DNA from: Saprospiraceae bacterium
GTDB taxonomy: Bacteria > Bacteroidota > Bacteroidia > Chitinophagales > Saprospiraceae
Direction: 5' to 3'
Assembly: GCA_016717655.1 (NCBI GenBank)
Contig: JADKFC010000018.1
Coordinates: 1 to 64,000 of the forward strand
Length of the DNA stretch: 64,000 nucleotides
The position numbers were made by a program, and so were the translations under genes. Positions 19,577-27,828 of the stretch are shown here, in pieces. The number at the start of each line of letters is the position of its first letter. Within the stretch, counting starts at the first letter, position 1. Below the pieces are notes generated by a model. It was not told the DNA's origin and searched no databases. It saw only the letters and a list, made by a program, of their open reading frames with translations.

Positions 19577-20356
19577 TTAAAGGATTCCTGTTATTAATAA
19601 AATGGCCATCGTCATTACCATGATGGCAACAATGTTTTGAATATTTTTAAATGTCACTTTTTGTAACCAGAAGTTTCCTGCAATTGAACCTGTCAATGCA
19701 GCTATAATGCAAACTGACAAAAGAGCGGTATGTGTTGTTAAAAGTTCCTTTTTTACCTGGTTTATGTAAAGGGGAATTCGAGTAATGTCAATCAAACAGG
19801 CAATTGCAACCCCGGTAGCAATGAAGGTACTTTTATCCAGTTTACCTTTTACTAAAAAAGCAGATCTGAGAGCTCCTTGATGACCTGATAAGCCACCAAA
19901 AAATCCGGTTATTAGTCCCCCTACTACCTGATAGGATGATGAAAATTCTACTTTTCTAAAAGTGGGAATCCAATCCCAGATTACAAAAATAACCATTACT
20001 GATCCTACAATAATTTTGGTCCACGAAATGGAGTGAGTATGATCTTGAAGACTATATTTGTATAACACCGGGATGTGCGAGATGAAAGTCAAGGCATACA
20101 CTCCAACCATAGCTCCTATAATTGCCGGTAGGCCAAATTTCAATACGGTCTGCGCATCAATATGACTTTTGGTCAGCCACCATTTAAACACATTATTAAA
20201 AAGGTGTACGACTGCCGTCAGCGCAATTGCAATTTCTGCAGGAAAATACAGAAGCATAAACGCCAAAAGAAGGGTTCCCAGACCAAAGCCTGAAAAAAAG
20301 GTGAGTACTGAAGCCGCAAACGCTACTATTGCCAGAATCACCCCCGTGACAATCAT
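19577..20356 (-). CDS. TauE/SafE-family membrane permease
   Basis: Inner-membrane protein of 259 residues with about eight hydrophobic helices. GLGTLLLAFMLLYFPAEIAI near the start and GFFGGLSGHQGALRSAFLV in the middle are the two halves of the TauE/SafE repeat. Members move sulfite, sulfonates or other small organic anions; the substrate here is unknown. Its start overlaps the end of the GH65 gene by 4 bases, so it is translated with the maltose phosphorylase. A link to sugar metabolism is not an established role for the family. Confidence 0.88.
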   Translation of the reverse strand: MIVTGVILAIVAFAASVLTFFSGFGLGTLLLAFMLLYFPAEIAIALTAVVHLFNNVFKWWLTKSHIDAQTVLKFGLPAIIGAMVGVYALTFISHIPVLYKYSLQDHTHSISWTKIIVGSVMVIFVIWDWIPTFRKVEFSSSYQVVGGLITGFFGGLSGHQGALRSAFLVKGKLDKSTFIATGVAIACLIDITRIPLYINQVKKELLTTHTALLSVCIIAALTGSIAGNFWLQKVTFKNIQNIVAIMVMTMAILLITGIL

Positions 20357-22667
20357 GACCTGTAAGCGGTTTCTATATAATTTTGAGGGGCTACTTCGAA
20401 ATACTCACCATATACTTTGATTTGTAATGTCACAGCAGATTCATTAGCCACCTTGATGCCAGTTTGAGTAATGCGACAGCTTAAAACTGCGTCTCTAAAC
20501 TTTACTTTAAATTCAAGAGCGGAAAAATGCTCAGGCAAATAAGGTGAAAAACACATAACACCTGCGTTGACCCTCATACCTCCAAATCCTTTGACTACTG
20601 AGAGCCAGGTGCCTGCCATACTGGTAATATGGAGGCCATCTTCTGTGTCATTGTTATAGTCATCTAAATCCAGCCTGGAGGTGCGCAAATACATTTCATA
20701 CGACTTATCCCTATCTCCTATTTTAGCGGCTAAAATAGAATGTACACACGGTGAAAGAGAAGACTCATGTACAGTACGCTGCTCGTAAAAGTGGTAATTT
20801 TTAATATGGGTTTCCATATCAAAGTCATCTTCAAAAAAATACAAGCCCTGCAATACATCTGCTTGTTTGATAAAACAGGACCTCAAAATCCGGTCCCATG
20901 ACCACTTTTGATTCAACGGACGGTGAACCACATCCAGATTGGATACCAGAATTTGCTCCTTATCCAAATAACCATCTTGTTGTAAAAAGATGCCGAGATC
21001 TACATGATAAGGAAAATACATCTGGTCTGCGATGTGTAACCATTGCGAAGCTTCCTCGTCTTTGAATAAGGTTTCGGTCATGTGTTTATTCCACAAAGCC
21101 GGGTTTACTTTTTTTAAGGTTTCAATTTTTTCTGCCGTGAATCGCAAACACCAGGAGGCGATGTAATTGGTATACCAGTTGTTGTTGACATTGTTTTCGT
21201 ATTCATTAGGGCCTGTAACCCCCAAAATGACGAACTTGTTTTTTTCAACTGAGAAGTTGACTCTTTGGGCCCAAAATCGCGCAATGCCTATGAGAACACG
21301 TATGCCAAATTCGTTACAGTACTCAGCATCACCGGTGTATTTTTCATAATCGTATATGGCATATGCGATGGCTCCATTACGGTGTATTTCTTCGAAAGTA
21401 ATTTCCCATTCATTATGGCATTCTTCTCCATTCATGGTCACCATTGGATACAATGCAGCACCACCTGTAAAACCAAGTTTGTGTGCATTTTCAATGGCTT
21501 TATCTAATTGGTGGTATCGATAGATCAATAAGTTTCTTCCGACCTCTTTATTGGTGGTAGCCATGTAAAAAGGAAGACAATATGCTTCTGTATCCCAATA
21601 GGTACTTCCTCCGTATTTTTCTCCGGTAAATCCTTTTGGACCTATATTGAGTCGAGCATCTTTACCAGTATAAGTGGCATATAACTGGAAAATGTTGAAT
21701 CTTATTCCCTGTTGTGCCGCTACGTCACCTTCAATAATAATATCACAATCCGTCCAAATCTGATGCCATTTCTTACTGTGTTTGTCTTCAAGGGCTTCCA
21801 TGCCATTGAAGACTGCCTGGTTCAACAATGTGGTATTAAAACTATCCATCTCTGACAATTCGTGATTGAGAGAGGAACTAATTACCACAAATTTTTCAAT
21901 GGTACATGTGCTTCCACCTGAAAGTGAAACGTGAAAACCTTGTGCGGCATATTTCGATTTGATGGTCATATCGGCTGCCTCGACAACTGCTACCCCATCT
22001 AAATCAAGTCTGGTATGAGCCTTTGCGGCTACAGTGAAGTTGGTTTTTTTGGTTACTGCCACTACTCTCATTTCACTGTGTAAAGCTTCCTGACTTACCT
22101 CATCCCAGAATTTTTCATCGTAATTGGAATCTTTATTTTTAATGTCAGCATCCAGAAAAGATACGATTTTTACATTGACATCATTGTTTAGCGCCTGGAT
22201 AGAATAAGTAAGGAGACCCAATTCTTCCTGATCCATGCTCACAAACCTTTTTGCCATCACTTTTACTCGGGCACCATTGTGAAGGGTACAGATAAATGAT
22301 CTTTTTAGAATGCCATTCATCATATCTAGTTCACGCTGGAAATTTTCGATTTTTACAGCTTTGGCTAAGTCTAGTTTTTCCTCATTTATCCATATGTCCA
22401 ATCCAATCCAATTGACAGAATTGAGGACCTTGGCGAAATATTCCGGATAACCATTTTTCCACCAACCTACTTTGGTTTTATCCGGGTAGTAAACACCTCC
22501 GATATAACTTCCTTGCAGGCTTTTACCGGAATAACCTTCTTCAAAATTGGCTCTTTGACCCATATGGCCATTACCAATTGAACAAAGACTTTCTGAAATT
22601 TCATTGTATTCGGGATTAAAACCATCTTCTATGATTCTCCATTCATCTGCAACAATGTAATTTTCAT
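20353..22667 (-). CDS. GH65 glycoside phosphorylase (maltose phosphorylase type), start frameshifted
   Basis: Phosphorolyses maltose to beta-glucose-1-phosphate and glucose in the cytoplasm. The long frame starts internally at GHMGQRANFEE. Upstream, in the same frame, come DEWRIIEDGFNPEYNE and SLCSIGNG, the true N-terminus. ATG at 22667 lies in a different frame; adding one A to the four-base run at 22661-22664 gives MKNYIVADEW. The full protein is about 772 residues, normal for GH65. The catalytic acid Glu lies in ECHNEWEITFEEIHRNG and the family motif YGGSTYWDTEAYCLPFYM is intact. The start follows the pgmB stop by 5 bases. Confidence 0.9.
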
Positions 22668-22672
22668 GTTTA

Positions 22673-23338
22673 CTATATGTTTTTCGTTTTGTTATACCAA
22701 TTGTTTAACTCCTCCCAACTGACCTGAGCCAGATCCTTTACAATGTATTCAGCATCAGATAAAACTTCTGCATCACCTATGCCAAGGGTCCTAAATCCGC
22801 CTACTTTAGCTGCTTCAATTCCTTTTATAGAATCTTCCACTACAATACACTCTTCAGGCAATTTACCCATACCCTTCGCTGCTATTAAAAAGACTTCAGG
22901 ATCGGGCTTCGATTTATCCGTGCTATTGCCGTCAGAAATAAAATCAAAATAAGACATTAAACCAATGCCGTTTAGGATGGCTATAGCATTTTTGCTTGCA
23001 CTTCCTAATGATATTTTTATCTGGTTTTTTTTTAGATCCTTCAACAATTCTTCACCCCCAGGCAAAATTTCAGTTGTGTCAATGTGTTTAATTGACTCCA
23101 CATACCACTCGTTTTTAAGGGTAGCTAACCTCAGTTTTTCTTCGTTGCTAATCTGAATTCCACCTTTGAGGAGAATATATTCCAGTGATTGCATCCTGGA
23201 AACTCCTTTTAAATGTTCGTTGTCTTCTTCTGAAAATTCAACTCCAAGATGCTCTGCAAGCCTTTTCCATGCCAAATAATGGAATTTGGCGGTATCGACA
23301 ATTACTCCGTCTAAGTCAAAAATGCAAGCAGTGATCAT
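22673..23338 (-). CDS. pgmB: Beta-phosphoglucomutase
   Basis: HAD enzyme of 221 residues converting beta-glucose-1-phosphate to glucose-6-phosphate. Motif I is FDLDGVIVDTAKFHYLAWK with the nucleophile Asp and acid/base Asp; the cap segment KGVSRMQSLEYIL is typical of beta-PGM; motif III/IV is CIVVEDSIKGIEAA. It is first in the maltose operon and directly upstream of the GH65 phosphorylase whose product it uses. Confidence 0.93.
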   Translation of the reverse strand: MITACIFDLDGVIVDTAKFHYLAWKRLAEHLGVEFSEEDNEHLKGVSRMQSLEYILLKGGIQISNEEKLRLATLKNEWYVESIKHIDTTEILPGGEELLKDLKKNQIKISLGSASKNAIAILNGIGLMSYFDFISDGNSTDKSKPDPEVFLIAAKGMGKLPEECIVVEDSIKGIEAAKVGGFRTLGIGDAEVLSDAEYIVKDLAQVSWEELNNWYNKTKNI

Positions 23339-23416
23339 CTTAGGTTTTTATCTTATGCAATATTAATGATACTTAGTGTAAAAATGACAAGATGGTAATG
23401 ATTTTATCAGGTATTT

Positions 23417-23926
23417 TTACAACTCAAGTTGTCCCAAGAGGTTATTAGTCAATCTCCTGAGGTAATTGGATTTTAGACAATATTGAGCAATTTGAGGGAG
23501 GGAACTTTCCCTTTGTCCATTGTCATAAGCATCTAAGGCCGGCTGAAGTTCCAGCCTTAAGGCATTCTTTTTATTTTCAAGCTCTGCCGACATTTTGTCA
23601 ATGGCTTCCAGATCTTGTCCCATTCTGATTTCGGCAATCTCTTCATTAATGTCCATCATTTCACCTAAAAAATCAGGTGTTAAGGTCAAATCTCCAAGTT
23701 GAATGCCATCCAAGCCCAGAACATATGGAAAAAGGGTAGATTCTTTTGAAAGTGTAAGATAGGCTTCATTGTTGAAAGCAGTCATTTCTTCCATTTTATC
23801 CGCTTCCAGTAGATTGGCATTTAGATCCGGATGGAGTTCCCTGCTTTTTTCCAGATATATTTTTTTTACAACTCCTGGTTGGGGTTGAAAACTTCTGTAA
23901 ATCCCAAAATGCTCAAAAAAATCCAT
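23417..23926 (-). CDS. hscB: Fe-S assembly co-chaperone HscB
   Basis: J-domain protein of 169 residues that delivers IscU to HscA. The N-terminal J domain has the HPD tripeptide in SRELHPDLNA, as in HscB rather than classical DnaJ, followed by a helical C-terminal domain with charged heptads. It ends a two-gene run after rseP (8-base gap). Other isc-type genes here are fdx and iscX at 9239-9844. Confidence 0.85.
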   Translation of the reverse strand: MDFFEHFGIYRSFQPQPGVVKKIYLEKSRELHPDLNANLLEADKMEEMTAFNNEAYLTLSKESTLFPYVLGLDGIQLGDLTLTPDFLGEMMDINEEIAEIRMGQDLEAIDKMSAELENKKNALRLELQPALDAYDNGQRESSLPQIAQYCLKSNYLRRLTNNLLGQLEL

Positions 23927-23934
23927 AAGGTCCG

Positions 23935-25281
23935 TTATCTGAAAAACCTATTGATGTCCAGGCCAATTGCCAGTAGCATCAATGTTATCAGGATTAAAAA
24001 ACCGGCAGTGGTGACCACTTCCATAAACTTATCGCTGAACTTTTTACCAGTTATGGATTCAATCAGTAAAAACAAAACATATCCACCATCCAGCGCAGGA
24101 ATGGGAAGTATGTTGAAAAAAGCCAGGATTACACTTAACATAGCTGTGATTCTCCAGAATTTTTCCCATGTCCATGAAGGGTCAAACAAGGTGGCAACTG
24201 AAAAAATACTGCCCAGGTTGTCAGTAACATTTATTTTACCCTTAAACATTTGTCCGAAGGCACTGATTTGATCGCTTAAGAATCCGGTACCTTCTTTTAC
24301 ACCTTCAGGAAGGGCCTGCATCAGTGAAAATTTTTCTTTTGATACCGTTAAAAACTGGTCAGGTGCAGCCAATCCGACACCCAGGGTTGAGGTTGAATCC
24401 AACTTTGAAGTCAACGATAAGGTGTCTACACCTCTAACAACACTCAGCGTCACGGTTTCATTTTTATGCCTTCTGATTTCCTGTGCAAATTCATGAGCAA
24501 AAACGACATTGGGATTGTTGTTAATTGAAATGACCACATCTCCTTTCTTGAGCCCGGCCTTCTCCCCTAGTGATTTCTCTTTAACACTTTCGATTTTTTG
24601 GGGATACCTGATGGAGTAAATCTCTTTGTTTTTATACTCTTTGGTGGTTAATTTTCCAGCCAATTCTGCAGGAACCTGGAGGTCAATTTCTTGTCCATTT
24701 CTTTGGACTTTGATGACATTGGCATTGTTGAGAACGATTTGTTTTACTGCAAACCCAGCCGAAAATTTATCCATTGCGACCCCACCAACGGAAACGATTT
24801 TATCACCGTCTCTCAATCCCAGGTTGGTTCCCAAAGAATCTACAGCTATCCCATATTTTACATCTACATTTTTATAATAAGATCTCCCCCATGTAAACAA
24901 AATCATGGCAAAGATGAAGAATCCCAAAATAAAATTGACTACTACCCCACCGATCATAATAATCAGTCGTTGCCATGCAGGTTTTGATCTGAATTCCCAA
25001 GGTTGTGGGGGTTGTTTGAGTTGTTCAATATCCATGCTTTCATCCACCATGCCGGATATTTTCACATAACCTCCGAAAGGAATCCAACCAAGGCCGTATT
25101 CAGTGTCACCTTTTTTAACTTTAAATAGGCTAAACCAGGGATCAAAAAATAAATAAAACTTTTCCACTCTGGTGTTGAACCACTTTGCCGGAAAAAAATG
25201 CCCGCATTCGTGTAAAACAACCAAAATAGATAAGCTTAGGATTAATTGACCGGCTATGCTTAGAATTTGAGTAAAGCTCAT
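23935..25281 (-). CDS. rseP: RseP site-2 zinc metalloprotease
   Basis: Intramembrane protease of 448 residues that cleaves transmembrane anti-sigma factors and remnant signal peptides. The zinc site HECGHF is at residues 24-29 in the first membrane helix; PFGGYVKISGM follows. Two PDZ-like segments lie at about 120-200 and 205-290 (GLKKGDVVISINN). The third zinc ligand is in PIPALDGGYVLF at about residue 395. It is divergent from rsmE and has a candidate promoter at 25345-25372. Confidence 0.93.
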   Translation of the reverse strand: MSFTQILSIAGQLILSLSILVVLHECGHFFPAKWFNTRVEKFYLFFDPWFSLFKVKKGDTEYGLGWIPFGGYVKISGMVDESMDIEQLKQPPQPWEFRSKPAWQRLIIMIGGVVVNFILGFFIFAMILFTWGRSYYKNVDVKYGIAVDSLGTNLGLRDGDKIVSVGGVAMDKFSAGFAVKQIVLNNANVIKVQRNGQEIDLQVPAELAGKLTTKEYKNKEIYSIRYPQKIESVKEKSLGEKAGLKKGDVVISINNNPNVVFAHEFAQEIRRHKNETVTLSVVRGVDTLSLTSKLDSTSTLGVGLAAPDQFLTVSKEKFSLMQALPEGVKEGTGFLSDQISAFGQMFKGKINVTDNLGSIFSVATLFDPSWTWEKFWRITAMLSVILAFFNILPIPALDGGYVLFLLIESITGKKFSDKFMEVVTTAGFLILITLMLLAIGLDINRFFR

Positions 25282-25344
25282 ATGAATTTCTTAATATCTT
25301 TGTTCCACTGTAGTAAAATACGGTACAGCGGCCTGTTAGGTGTG

Positions 25345-25372
25345 CAAAAGTAAATAAATTATTCATTCCAAA
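25345..25372 (-). promoter_or_regulatory. Candidate promoter for rseP-hscB
   Basis: Minus-strand TACTTTTG at 25345-25352 matches the TAnnTTTG -7 box and TTTG at 25369-25372 lies 16 bases upstream. It is 64 bases before the rseP start. Confidence 0.45.
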
Positions 25373-25382
25373 AGTTTTCGTT

Positions 25383-26074
25383 TTGTTCGTTTTTTATTCT
25401 GAGGATGTTGAAAATGACCGTGGTACACTGTCTGTGGAAGAAATTCACCACTGTATTCATGTGCTCAGACACAAAGTGGGAGATACCATTTTTGTGGCAG
25501 ATGGAAAAGGTAAGCTGTGTACTTGTATCATTTTGTCAATTCAAAAGTCAGTATTGCAATTTGAGGTGATGAAAAGTGAATACCTGCCTATACCAGGAAA
25601 CCCGACAGGTATTGCCATGGCTTATAATAAATCAATGGAAAGGATGGAGTGGTTGGTTGAAAAAGCAGTAGAATTGGGCGTAAGTAATATCTATTTCTTT
25701 GATTGTCAGCGGGCTGAAAGATCAAAGGTCAATGAGATCAAGTTGCGCAAGGTTGCCATTTCCGCCATGAAACAATCCAGACATGGCCATCTGCCTGAGA
25801 TATTAATTTGTGATAGTGTAAGCATGCTCATTGCTGAAACCGGGCAATTTGATCAAAAGTTTGCTGCTATATGTGTAAAAGAACAAGCACCATTATCTTC
25901 ATTTTTAAGCCAGCCGGCAAAAGAATTGCTGTTGTAGGACCTGAGGGTGACTTTACCGATGAAGAAATTCAGCTGCTGATAGACGCAGGCTTCCATCCTG
26001 TATCATTAGGACCAACCATTTTGCGATCTGAAACAGCCGGCATGGTAGCTGCCAGCCTATTAAAACTGCTTTAA
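25383..26074 (+). CDS. rsmE: 16S rRNA m3U1498 methyltransferase RsmE, frameshifted
   Basis: SPOUT methyltransferase that modifies U1498 of 16S rRNA. The N-terminal frame has HHCIHVLRHKVGD and the MAYNKSMERMEWLVEKAVELG motif. It breaks at PAK. The second frame continues AVVGPEGDFTDEE and LGPTILRSETAG, the S-adenosylmethionine-binding knot. Adding one A to the four-base run at 25919-25922 joins them as PAKRIAVVGPEG. Total length is about 231 residues, as expected. The start appears to be TTG at 25383; no ATG is available in frame nearby. Confidence 0.9.
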
Positions 26075-26364
26075 TTCAAGCCATTTCTAAAGAATTTGTT
26101 AAAATTTAGTGGGCAAATCACCTTTGTGGAGTGTGATTAAACAAAGTTTACTTCACTTTAACCTTAGTTTTTTTCATTTTATTAGGTGTATTAATCCACT
26201 AACTTTAAATTTTATTTTTTCTATTATATTGAATAACAATTTATTGTGTAATATTTCAATAAATTACATATTATTAATATTTATATATTACATATGCCAA
26301 AAAATGAATTTGACTGCTCTTCAAAATTGCCGGATACTTGTATTATGAAAATTATTTAAAACCA

Positions 26365-26391
26365 CCTGATTAAAGAATCAGGAAAAATTTT
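26365..26391 (+). terminator. Hairpin terminator after rsmE
   Basis: Perfect 7-bp stem CCTGATT / AATCAGG with a 4-base loop, followed by five A and four T. The short U tract makes it a moderate candidate. Confidence 0.5.
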
Positions 26392-26395
26392 CAAA

Positions 26396-26415
26396 ATATG
26401 TTCATGGGATTATAA
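26396..26415 (+). repeat. 20-bp direct repeat, copy 1, spanning a five-codon ORF
   Basis: The 20 bases are identical to 26544-26563. From the third base they read ATG TTC ATG GGA TTA TAA, a possible peptide MFMGL, and the identity between copies ends exactly after the stop codon. A stem with a T7 tract begins two bases downstream. Confidence 0.7.
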
Positions 26416-26416
26416 G

Positions 26417-26469
26417 CAATGCTGTGGGTGGAAAACCAAATCCCAAATTTCCTACAGCATTGTTTTTTT
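26417..26469 (+). terminator. Terminator-like hairpin with T7 tract
   Basis: CAATGCTGT (26417-26425) pairs with ACAGCATTG (26454-26462), with further G/C pairing possible inside the 28-base loop, then seven T. It follows copy 1 of the 20-mer. Confidence 0.55.
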
Positions 26470-26543
26470 CAAATGATATTGAGTTTTGCGTTAACATATA
26501 TCTCCATCCTTGAGCAAGATGGAAACATGACAAGATTTTTTGG

Positions 26544-26563
26544 ATATGTTCATGGGATTATAA
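26544..26563 (+). repeat. 20-bp direct repeat, copy 2, spanning a five-codon ORF
   Basis: Identical to 26396-26415, with the same ATG-to-TAA five-codon frame, 148 bases downstream. Flanks differ immediately on both sides apart from an upstream run of T. A strong terminator starts 7 bases later. Confidence 0.7.
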
Positions 26564-26569
26564 TTCGAA

Positions 26570-26600
26570 AATGGCCTCTGGGGGGAGGCCATTTTTTTTT
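26570..26600 (+). terminator. Strong intrinsic terminator
   Basis: Perfect 9-bp stem AATGGCCTC / GAGGCCATT with a 6-base loop and nine T. This is the strongest terminator in the window and implies a plus-strand transcript ending here. Confidence 0.8.
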
Positions 26601-26657
26601 GCCCTAAATCGAGGTTTACCGGGCTTTTCGTTCTTATCAGAATAAATCTCCTTACTA

Positions 26658-27692
26658 CTAATTACTTTCTTTTACCAATAAGGCATACACCGGAAAGTGA
26701 TCGCTGTATCCACCCTGGTAAGTTTCACCACTAAAGGTTCGGAATGGATACCCTTTATACTGACCAAAATTTTGGATCAGGAATTGTTTGTTAAAGACAA
26801 AGGCTTTTTGATAGTGGTAGCCATTTTGTTTTTTATTGAGAGCAGCAGAGTTGAAAATCAGTTGATCGAAAAGACTCCACGAATCTCTGTATGCATTTGA
26901 ACCCAGCCCTCTGTTGTAGTAATCCCACATGGGATTGAATACATCGCCAGATTTTACTTCGCTTTGTTTGTATTTAGCTCTTAAGTGGAGTTTGATGCTT
27001 TCGGAGGTAGGGTCATCATTCAAATCGCCCATAATGACCACTTTGTGGTTGGGGTTGATTTTATAAAGTGAATCGACAATCTGCCTGCAAATTTCAGCCC
27101 CTTTGTTTCTTTTATAGGCAGAAGCTTCTTCTCCTCCCCTTCTGGAAGGCCAGTGAGTGACTAAAAAAGAGAAGGTATCTCCATCGAGCAGCCCTGTGGC
27201 AAACAAAATGTCCCGGGTATATTCTCTTTGTCCATTTTCGTAAACGAGTAAGGGCACAGATTTAGCCTCAATGGGAACAAAATGGGCTGGATTGTACATC
27301 AAACCCACATCTACCCCCCTCCAGTCGGGTGAATCAAAATGAATAATTTTATAATTGCGTGAGGCAAGGGCAGGTTGTTTTGCCAAATCTTCCAACACTC
27401 TCTTGTTTTCTATTTCTGAAACTCCAAAGACCGAAAGTCCGGCAGGTGTATGTTCTTTGGCTATTTGACTGATGGCATAGGCCATATTAGCCTGTTTTTC
27501 TGCATATTTTTCATTGGTCCAGGCATTTTTTCCCTCTGGAAGAAAATCTTCATCATTGATGGTAGTATCATTTTCGGTGTCAAACAGGTTTTCAAGGTTG
27601 TAAAACCCAATTGCTACCATTTTGAATTTTTGCTGTCCGAAAACTCCGGTGGTTAACAAAATGAAAGTCAGGATACTTAGGTAAGATTTCAA
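26658..27692 (-). CDS. Secreted endonuclease/exonuclease/phosphatase-family enzyme
   Basis: Exported Mg-dependent phosphoesterase of 344 residues. A signal peptide ends near TTGVFGQ. EEP motifs are complete: FYNLENLFDTEND, VFGVSEIENKRVL with the metal-binding Glu, THWPSRRGG, MGDLNDDPTS (Asp/Asn) and GYSDHFPVY (the catalytic Asp-His). This set fits extracellular DNase/RNase-like members but sphingomyelinase or inositol phosphatase activity cannot be excluded. It is divergent from a TonB receptor and DUF5689-like lipoprotein, with 136 bases between, suggesting shared control and use of a phosphodiester substrate (inference). Confidence 0.88.
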   Translation of the reverse strand: MKSYLSILTFILLTTGVFGQQKFKMVAIGFYNLENLFDTENDTTINDEDFLPEGKNAWTNEKYAEKQANMAYAISQIAKEHTPAGLSVFGVSEIENKRVLEDLAKQPALASRNYKIIHFDSPDWRGVDVGLMYNPAHFVPIEAKSVPLLVYENGQREYTRDILFATGLLDGDTFSFLVTHWPSRRGGEEASAYKRNKGAEICRQIVDSLYKINPNHKVVIMGDLNDDPTSESIKLHLRAKYKQSEVKSGDVFNPMWDYYNRGLGSNAYRDSWSLFDQLIFNSAALNKKQNGYHYQKAFVFNKQFLIQNFGQYKGYPFRTFSGETYQGGYSDHFPVYALLVKESN

Positions 27693-27828
27693 GGTAAATT
27701 TTTTGCGAAAATAGTAAATACAATCTTTCTATTAATATTTAAACGATTGTTTAGCAATTTTTTAATGTAAAGCAGGCTTTGGTATTGAGTTATAATTGTA
27801 TTTTTACAGGCTAATTTAAATCAACCTA

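Larger units (their letters stand above)
26075..26657. other. Gene-free AT-rich region with three hairpins and a duplicated 20-mer
   Basis: This 583-base stretch is the only long interval without a recognisable gene. The first 280 bases are very AT-rich with no structure I can support; the ORF on the plus strand at 26109-26348 is low-complexity and unconvincing. From 26365 on there are three terminator-like hairpins and two copies of a 20-base block (26396-26415 and 26544-26563). A near-palindrome lies at 26503-26521. It separates rsmE from the convergent nuclease gene. Confidence 0.7.

Noticed and set aside
25871..26074. Programmed ribosomal frameshift in rsmE and other split genes
   Set aside because: Sites lack slippery heptamers with conserved downstream structure and occur in many unrelated housekeeping genes in both directions.
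26109..26348. 79-codon plus-strand ORF in the AT-rich gap
   Set aside because: Composition is Asn/Ile/Leu/Phe-rich as expected from AT-rich noncoding DNA and no motif is visible.
26601..26626. GCCC...GGGC hairpin as a terminator for the minus-strand nuclease
   Set aside because: On the minus strand it is followed by A residues, not T, and the stem is short and interrupted.
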